A stretch of 64,000 nt of DNA, from positions 1,390,135-1,454,134 of the forward strand of contig NW_019091355.1 in the NCBI RefSeq assembly GCF_001949145.1, given 5' to 3'. Positions 48,433-57,700 of this stretch are shown here, piece by piece; the stretch's first letter is position 1, and each line of letters opens with the position of its first letter. Under the pieces are notes generated by a model. That model saw only the letters and a list, made by a program, of their open reading frames with translations, was not told the DNA's origin and made no database searches. Made by a program: the position numbers and the translations under genes. The DNA comes from Acanthaster planci. Taxonomy: Eukaryota > Echinodermata > Asteroidea > Valvatida > Acanthasteridae.

Positions 48433-49640
48433 TTCATCGACCACCAATTCTGTAGATGCTCTCCAACATTCACTTAAATATGAAGACTTCAAGTAGCACG
48501 CAAAGCATGGATGTGCAGGTTTATATTTTCACCGTAGTGGTAAGTAATGGACAAAGACACCATACGGTATTGACGTTAATTCCACATTTTTTTGCATAGC
48601 GTGGTCATCAGTTAACAGTGTCAGAAAAGGCACACACAGGCTTCCAGTTTGTTTCCATCGATTGTTGCCTATATTTCCTGTGATCAACCCAAAGACCTCG
48701 GAACGTCAACCTGGGATGCTAAGGGAAAATCAGCTCACAACGCGGTCTGTTTGTAGTCGAGTCCATCACGGATCAAATCAGAAGTCGCTAAACGAATTCC
48801 GGTCATAAATTACAAGGAGGAGAAAACAAACGGCCTGCTGCAAATGCACGAGGACTTCATATCTTGTGAATGACCTGTGTATAGGCTCGTAAGGATTGGC
48901 AAGGACTTGTGAGAACTGAATTATACAACACTACTCTCAACACTAACAACTGCTAATGAGGCACTGACACCCCAATTGGCGGGTCAGAATAGACGACATC
49001 AAAGAATGTGTTTGTTCATAATTAATAAACGTAGCTTGTTTCCCACAATTACAAATAAAAATTAACTAGAGCAAAATCCAGCACGCTTACTTTGAGATTA
49101 TACATCAATTCTGTGCTGAGATTCTATTCATTGTGACCACTAATCTGTAAATTTCATTCATTGAGACAACATGTTCACGGTTGACAGTTGCCCGTGTTAT
49201 GATTTATTACAAAAATCTTTATTGTCCAAGAGGAAATGGTATCAGCCTGTTGGAGTCGCTGTTCTCAAAAAGGTTTAGCACACGGAGAGATTGACTAATT
49301 AATTAGGTAGATATTGCACATTGAAATCAAGACCAATGATTCACTGAAATAATAAATCAACATGGTGCTCATTAATTGCTAGTAATTATTGACTGTGATA
49401 CCATTCATTTGTTTGACAAATTGTAAATTATATTATAAATGAAACCATTTCATGGTATCATAAAGTAAACATTTTAGATCATAGAGGCCTCAATATTTTT
49501 GTACTTCTGCTGCAGGGCAGCCCATGCATTTTACTCATTCGTGCTATTTTCTTGTTTAGCAAAGAAAATGAAGATTCGATAACTTTCTGACTGTTATGAA
49601 GTAAAATCTTAAAAAAATAAACATGTTTTTAAACTTTTCC
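48433..49640 (+). other. Probable 3' UTR of the tetraspanin gene
   Basis: No coding exon. AATAAA signals occur at 49024-49029, 49054-49059 and 49616-49621. The last is followed by T/GT-rich sequence and is the best candidate for the distal end. Confidence 0.45.
49616..49621 (+). terminator. Candidate polyadenylation signal for the tetraspanin gene
   Basis: AATAAA followed within 15-50 nt by T-rich and TGG/TTTTGT sequence. Upstream AATAAA copies near 49024 and 49054 could give shorter transcripts. Confidence 0.35.
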
Positions 49641-50012
49641 AAAGTGGCTTTTGGACTGATTTTTTTGTACGCAATCCAATTCCTTTACACTAAAATGGCA
49701 GATCGTTGAAGTTTGCGGTCTTCAGACTTTTTCCAGTATACAAAAACACGTGATTTCCCGAAAAAGCAAATCTCAATTCAGAGTGGGCGGGACATGTGGT
49801 ATTGTCTTCTACAACTTTTACAAAATGGGGACAATATTACCGCCAAACATCAGTTTTGAATTGACACATTGTTTGACAATCGATTTCCATAATTGATAGC
49901 TGCATTCCACTGATATCCCTGTCTCAGGAAGGAATGACCGACTGGAAAGCGAGGCAATATTTCTAAAATCAGCCAAAAGTCATTGCTTTTGTATGTGTGA
50001 TACTGACTTCAC

Positions 50013-50265
50013 GGGCGGATCCAGCGGATGGGGGGGGGGTAACGGTGAGCATGACCCCCCCCCCAACAAGCTCCAAAGTTGTTTTAAAAATAAAAAAAAA
50101 GAAAGGCAATTGTTTTGATCTATTTCACCCGTTTCTTCTCAAAGCGTGTAAAAAGCCTGTAAAGCACCCTCACCCCACAGAAAGGCTAAAGCAGGTCCCT
50201 TGAAATAATTCACAAATGTGTGGCCCCAACAAGTTCCCCTTTCAAAGTTGGTTCTGGGTCCGCCC
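50013..50265. mobile_element. Short non-autonomous element with GGGCGGATCCAG ends
   Basis: GGGCGGATCCAG at 50013-50024 and CTGGGTCCGCCC at 50254-50265 are inverted copies with one mismatch, bounding 253 bp. Just inside the left end are adjacent poly-G and poly-C runs. It is a MITE-like element between the tetraspanin and CLCA genes. No target-site duplication was convincing. Confidence 0.55.
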
Positions 50266-51017
50266 TTGAAAAGGGTTTGCTACCAAAGATGTGACAGACC
50301 ATCCACAATTGTTAATTGTGAAAATGCAATTATGAACTACACGTGCACTTTCAATGTACCCGCGTTTCTTCTTATTTCCATTCACTGTTCATCCAATTTA
50401 GATACTGCACGGGCTTAATACCAGTGGTTTATAGACTGAGTGTATCTTGTGATGAAAACGAAAGTCTTTCTTTCATTTTTCTATTATAACAAAAGGTCAT
50501 AGCTTGGCATTTATTATTTCATATACCACGAACTTACAAAAAAATGGGATATTATGATTTACGTCTGTGATAATTTTGCTATGTACAAGAGTTTATGAGC
50601 TAAAATAAATAAATGTAAATTGTGTACGTTGTGCTCTGGCGTCATAAGTCTATTGTATAATGATAAAAGTACAAAAAAGCATGTTGCATTTGCCAGGGTG
50701 CGCCTAAATACGGAGTGCTATAAGGTTATACTTTTCAAAGGGATGGCTGGGCTGATAGCTATGAGTGGGCGGATAATGGGCAGTTGATATCGTCTCGCTC
50801 CGTGTTACACATTCTTCGTGCGTAATTTTACATGGCAAGAATTATCACATTTTACCTAATTTTAACCGTTTGCAAATACCTTTGGGCGTGTCATGCATGT
50901 TCTTGTCAACTACGAGCTTAACAGTTTTTTCTCTGCCAATGATTATGAATTCACTTAGAAACTTCCCAGATTGAAGCTGCGTTTCATCCGTGCAGCCAGT
51001 TGGTTAATGCTTTCGAC
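50266..51017 (-). other. Spacer including probable CLCA 3' UTR
   Basis: Sequence just downstream (minus-strand sense) of the CLCA stop codon. TTTATT at about 50510-50515 on the plus strand reads AATAAA on the minus strand and is a candidate polyadenylation signal. No coding exon was seen. Confidence 0.4.
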
Positions 51018-51784
51018 TTAAACCTCAGTGTCTGCGGTGTATTTACCCTGCGTGCCGAGATCGACTATTTCAACATCAGAATCGTCGTACTTTTGCATCT
51101 CCTTGCTCAAAGGCTCAATGATGGACTGCCCCGATTCAGGCGTCACGACCGGTGTGCGTGAACCTGTGTTGAATTTGGATACAGAAACAGACAGCAAAAT
51201 TACAAATGTCAAAAACCCAGTGCCTCCACAGACACAAATAATGATGATCTGATTTCGAGTGAGGATCGGTTCGTTTGTGCCGTTTACTGGTATCGATGCC
51301 CCGACGGATGTCGATTCTGAGAGTGTGGTGCCAGTCTCACTATGTGTTGTGTTCGTCATGGATATGGACGAGTCTACTCCAGTCGTGACCGATGGGTTGG
51401 ATGGCATGGTGCCAGTGCCGACCTGATCTGTACTCTCCGTGAACGCAGGCGAGGCAATACCCGTCGCGACCGAGGTGGTGGTTAGTCTGGGCACCACGGT
51501 TGTAGTGGGCCCCGGGGCGGCGGGGATATATCTGCGCAGCGCAACGAGCACGATGTTAGAGAGGGGAGACGTCCGATTGGCGTCGTCTCGGGCAACCACG
51601 GCAAAGGCGAACGGAGCTATGTCGGTGCTGACGGGCACGGTGACGGTGAATTCCTCGGGAGAGCCAGACACGTGGGGGTCGCTCAAGTCTCCTTGGAGTA
51701 TGTCTGACTGTGGAATGATCTCAGTGCCAGAGCCTGTCAGGATGGACTCGGCATTTACTCCTCTCATCAATTCATAAGAGTCAG
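51018..51784 (-). CDS. CLCA exon 15 (FN3-like end, Ser/Thr stalk, TM, tail)
   Basis: Acceptor AAACCTGCAG; stop TAA at 51020-51018. Encodes residues 857-1111: the end of the FN3-like domain (ending SNIVLVALRRYIP), about 90 Ser/Thr-rich residues likely O-glycosylated, a TM segment (IIIICVCGGTGFLTFVILLS), then an acidic tail (YDDSDVEIVDLG) with C-terminal DTEV, a class I PDZ-ligand pattern. Confidence 0.9.
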
Positions 51785-54700
51785 CTGCAGGTTTGGAAAG
51801 AGTAATGTACAAAGCGGAATGGAGATTATCTATGAAACCTGGGGACAGGTATGTACAAAAAGAAACTCTCGGTTCTGGTACATGAAAGATAAAGAACAAT
51901 CCGACTTTAATGAAATCCATCATCAGTAGAGAAAGGGTATTGTAGTCTTATTCCATTCGCAGGTATTAAATGAACGGCTTTGAACGACCTGCCGAGGTGG
52001 AAGAAAATCGGCTCATTAGCACTTTGCCTCATGTGCGACCCATCGATAGATAAATCAGCAGCAATGCTTGGCTTATCCAAAACAGTATGTTACTCGTGTG
52101 TTTAACTTGTGCGCAGCGCCCTCATAGCTACGTTAACATACGTCTGTCTCTGTGTACAATAAGAGCCAGTGACTAGAACATGAAGTTTTGATTGAAGCAA
52201 TGAGACTGAAAGATAGGAAGACGCGTGAACATTGTGCATGTAAGATTACAGTATCCACACAGGCATGCGTACCTCTTCCGCTATCGAAGTCATCTCCAGT
52301 CGCGGTCCACGCCAGTCGCACCGTTCTGTCGGTGTACGAGGAAGCGACTACCCGCAAATCCGTCACTTTACCGGGGGGAAACGGGTCTGTGTCTGGCGCC
52401 GGTGCCTTGACGACTCTGCACGAGCCCGTAGAAACCACGCGCTTGAAGATCGGCACTGAACTCTGAACGGAGCGTGCTTGCCTCCGAAGACCTAAAACAG
52501 ACCAGAGTCTCGTCCAAAGAATTATATGTAAAAGCAAATGGATTTCCAAAGAACTCGTTTAGCAGGCTAAGTGCATATGAGTACGTAATCTCCAAAGAAG
52601 AAAATTTCATTTTTTTCAAGTCAGTTTATGGAATTCAGAGTTTTGGTCAAAAAAGAAAGCAAAATGCGCACTAAGTGAACTGAAATATGTCCAAGTACCT
52701 CCATCAGACGAGAACGGCAAATCAGTGACTATTGCATCGTGTCCGTTGTTCTCAACACGCACTTCGACTCCGTAGAACCCATCCCCGCTGTACTTCGTGA
52801 AATATGCGGAGTAGATTCCATCGTTCCTGGTGATATCAGCTCCTGCGGTGGAACCGTATTTCACAATATTTCCACAATATAACGGCGTTGCGTTTACTGA
52901 GCTAGAATGTTTTATGAAGCGTGGGAAATTCTTCCCAAAACTTCCCATGAGGCACAGAGTTTTGAGACCGGGAAACGATAGTGTTCATTTTTCAAATCGC
53001 ATACGGTGTATCGACGAAACTATTATTCTTCATGTCAAATTGGAATGGCTATTGATTAAGTTTACCTATCCCAGTATCGAATAGTTGAATTTCTACCGGG
53101 TTCGCTGGGTTTGGAATCGACACCAAGGCAGTAACTGTAGCGTTGACCACATTGCCGTACCCCTGGCGCACTTCAGAATAGATTGTTAACGGGGCCTCCT
53201 CTTTTTCAAAGTCTTTTGAGAAGTCGCTGATTGATGACGTCACGGAGATGGGCGGTACGTCAGCGTCTCTCGGGGATGACGTCAGCGAAGCCTCAGCGGT
53301 GATTAGCAAGGATGGGTCTATGTTCTCGATATTTATACTCCACGGACCCTCCTATTGTAAATCGATTGTTTGAGTGCTTGGTAATGATCTGAATTTGCAC
53401 TGTGTCTGTTTTTGTGATGACAAATCAAGATGCATCTTAATTTTTCACTTAATTAATTACTGTTTTTGAGCTTTCAAACAAGTAAAAGGAAGCCACCCCG
53501 GAATTATCAGTTACACCATATTTCGAAACAAGTAAATACAGAAACCCCTAAAATAATGCAGTGTTCGTTTCTAGTTGCAGGCGACCTTCCCGTGCTGTTA
53601 GCCACCGGCTGCTTCAAGTCCACAAGTGGTGGCGTCCTACACTAAAAACTGCCTAATCTGCACAAAGAATCGCAAACATTCATTGAACAAGTGCAATCTT
53701 ACCGCAGCTATTCCAATCAAACTGTACACGGCTAATCTAAATGTAGCATTGACCGTGAACCCCAGATAGGAAGGCGTCAGGACATCTCCTGCCGGGCTGC
53801 TCAGTGTAATATTTGGTATGGCTGCAAAATGAAATTTTAAAAAAAGTTTAAATCAATATGCAAAGACACGAAAAGAATAAGAATAATCATCTCAACAAGT
53901 CTTATCGTAGTGCATTTTTCTGCTTCAGCGAGAAAACGAAATACACTTTTGGTTCCGGAAATTGTTGATTAAGCTTCTTAGCCCCGTTACCTCGTTCTGC
54001 CCAGGAAAAGGTGAACTTTGTGTTCTTGCCGATAGTTGCATCGATGTAAGTTAATGCGGTCCGGGACTCACCGACTGGAATGGTGAAAGACATGCTCCAA
54101 ATCTAGCACATGAGAAAAGAGAAATCACGGCTCGCTTGTTAGAGTCCTTACCTGTCATCATGTATACTTACACAACGTTTTGCCCATTGTATAATGCTAG
54201 CAAGTAATCAACCGCATTCTTGGAAACTTCTGGGGGTTGCCAAGGAAATGAACCCTTATCCCCTTCATTCTCAAGTCAACAACATTTGTTTATTCTGGGT
54301 TCCATTACTCCTATCTGGTACAAGTCTTCGCCAATCCTCCGTATAAACATTTCCAGTATTTTTAATCCTCTTTAAGAAAGTTTACACAATATTTACAGTT
54401 TTCATTACGTGTCTGGATAGGAAAGAGTTGTTTTTTTTTTAAGACAATAAGGCAGTAAGTTGTCCAGAAAGAGAAAAGTGTTGCATGCACTACACGGTAC
54501 TCACTTGGAGCTGCTTTTCAGAGTTATTGATGTCACTTCTATCGACAGATTTTGTTAGTGCGTCTGTCAATGTGGTTGCCGCCCCTGAGTCACTTAATGC
54601 AGAATAAAATTTCCCTCCTGGCGAAAAAGAAATACCACGTAGCTGAAAACGGTTTGGTCATCGAAAAGGAAGTGTAGAGATTGTGCTTTGTTGCCTATGT

Positions 54701-57700
54701 GAAAGAGACGAGAGTTCGCGTTTTGGTTCATGAACATGTCAGAATCGGTCAGAGTGGGATAGAAAATTTTCACTTGTGCATAAAAATCAGCGGCGTGAAG
54801 AGTTGAACCTAAGCGAAGGGGCATCGCCGCTGAATTGGCACTGAAAGTTCTGTCCGTCGTTTTCTGTCGTTGTGCTCTGTGAAATACCTGAAGGCGGAGT
54901 CACCTCGCCGAGTCGCGTACTGCGTCATAGCAACCGTGTTGACGGAATTGTAATTATTGCTGTTTTGTTATTGTTTTACTGTTGCTTGTTTGTTGTTGAC
55001 GTAGTGATTGTCGTTGTCTTGTTTCTTGTGAGGTAATGACGGTTAAAGAAATTACCTGTCAGTTGAGACACCTCGCTGAGTTTGGGGTCGGCATTCTGTG
55101 TCATTGCGACCGTATCGACGATAACCCTTGCCTGGAGAATATTACCCATAACAAAGTCTATAGAGGGAAAAATTGTTCCTTGGTATCCATTCAAGAGAAG
55201 AATACGGTCACCCGCTCGGTTGCTGTCACCAGACTGTATTAACTGTGGAGATGTAAAAAAGGGTATTAAGCAGAAACGACGAAAGAGTTGAGGTTCTTGG
55301 ATGCGCCCATTTAAGGAATCTCCGTCTTTTGAGCTGAGTCTTTTTCTCCGACTCGAATCAAGTCCCTCGCCTCCTTTATTGCCCACTGTACAAGAGAACA
55401 AAACCATTTTGACTAATGCTTAGAGTTGTGAGGTGCGTTCAATCCATTGTCCAGCGTTGGCAAGCTATGCACCTGTTCATTTTCCGCAAGTACACAAAAG
55501 CTTTACTCCTGGCTAAAGCTGTTAACTGGGTGCACAGCCTGTTTTTCCATTCACATGCACGGCGCATGCAGATCTAGTCACACACAGACTTTGCATCATC
55601 CATGGATCATGGTGCGTACACACTCTCCCTAATGCCTCACAAGTCCACTTGGATTCATATGTATAAGTTAGCTGCCAAAATATGCTATTCAAGTCGTCCA
55701 AATTATTTGCTATCAATATGACTGCACGGAGTTGAGGACGTTTTTACACCAACAAAGAGCAAGAATGGCGAACGGCTAATGTTGGGCCACTGTTCTGTGT
55801 CTCTTCAAACGAAGATCACGTTTACAACAGTGGAATTACATGCTTAATCACCGAAATCCCTTGGTCACCACAAGAAATTCTTTCGTATGGAAAATACATG
55901 CATTTGGGATATCATACGGAAATCATTGATAGGTAAGTTTCTAATATGTATTAATCTGTTCTGTAAAATTCTACATGTATATATTGTCATCGTTACTTTT
56001 AACTGTTCGTTCTTAAAAACAATCGACACTTCAGAATAGGGTCATGTCACAAGAGTGGTTTCATGCATGAAAAGCATGCACTTTCCAGATGCCCGATGTT
56101 TGATATGTATTTTTCCCGTTGTGCCACACACATTTTTAGGTGTGGCAAACATGTGGTTTTTCTCCTACGTGCTTTCTCCTAAAAAAATAGTAATTGATTT
56201 TCGCAGGTGTAACGGCAAATTAAAAGTCTTTACCTCAACTGCTTTGTGTAACGCGCCTCCTACAGACGCATATCCACTTGTCGATTTTGGTAGAGCATCT
56301 AGGAGGGTACGACGATCGTCATCGGTATAAATGCTAACCATGTCGCTGAGTGCGTGGGCATTGTCGTTATATTCCACCAGTCCCAACGACACACCAGCGG
56401 GGAGGGTCCAGATGAAAGCCGCTGTGGCGCTGATCATCCGCTGGAATGTCTCCCCCTGTGTGGGGAAAGTAGCAGAGAGGCTATCTGCTTGTGACGACCC
56501 ACTCGCCTGTCATATGAGTGATCGGGTTTCATATCCATGCCTTCATGTTTCAGCCAGGGCTTTCTAAATCTCTCAAAATGATCCTGACCATTCCCTACAT
56601 GTCCATGGCAAGCTGTCTGCAGAATATTAGGCTCACGTGCCGAGGGATTCTTACTTCCATTCCAGAAAATACAAACTTTAAGGCAGTGTGTTTGTCATCG
56701 ACATGTTTCCGCCAAGAATTGGATTTGAGTGGAAACAATAGGCTTAATTAGAAAGTGTTCAATTGTTTTCTCTTTGAAACAGTTGTGTTAGAATAAAACC
56801 TCTGAAATGATCACAGAGTTCGATTTCAGCAAGTGCATGTACAGTCATTGAAGAATTAAAAGTTAATAAAAAGATAATTAAAATAATAAAAAATTACAAA
56901 GTTACTTTCCAAACGAAGAAATTTTTGCACGTATTGCAGATTTGTTATTAATTAAGCACGACCGTCTCCTGGACACATTTGGAATACGTTGTAAAAAGTG
57001 CACACTAAAGTTTGGCCAAGGAGTTTGGATAGAAAAACTCCATACACGATGGATCTAACCCGAACATCGAAAGCGTGAATGCACCTGCATATCCCTGGAT
57101 GTTTCTAGGGCTACAACAAGCCTCGTGGGCCCACGCTGAACGATTTGAAAGGTAGGCTTGAGATCATCTTCCGAAAGCTCACGTGGCGGGTTGTTGCCAT
57201 CTAAGATAAAGAAAGAAAGTGAAGTGAAAGAGAACATCTTCAAGGCACTTTGGAAGCAAAGTCGATACACTAGTCCAATCACTTCGTTTGTTGGAGTGAC
57301 ACACTGCAAGAACGTCGAGGTAGTTGTCTCAAATTGTATTTTGGTTTGGACAAGAGAATTTGTTTTTGATTATGACTAGTTATAAATGAAAACTTCTTTG
57401 TTTGATTGGGGCCGAACTTTGCAGCTGTGAAGCGAAAGCGCCTACTAATCACGCACTTCAAATGGATTCAGCATAACGCAGCACGTCTTATTTTTTTCCT
57501 GAGCAAGTTTCTACTGTTAGGGTTGTAGAAAACACCTGCCTTTGAGGTCATCATGTCCTCTCATCACCTCCCAGTTGCTCTGACGGTCGCAAAGGTAGTT
57601 TTGCCGGTTGGGAGCATCGCGGTTGTGAAGGCTCGTGAGCTTTCCCGTATCTGAGTCGCAGAAGTCCACGATCTTTTCAGATAGAGAGAGGAAATATTGT

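Noticed and set aside
53902-53990. Continuation of CLCA exon 10 to the end of the open frame
   Set aside because: Reading on gives a stop and no family match. The GTAACG donor at 53990 joins exon 11 in phase and restores CLCA alignment.
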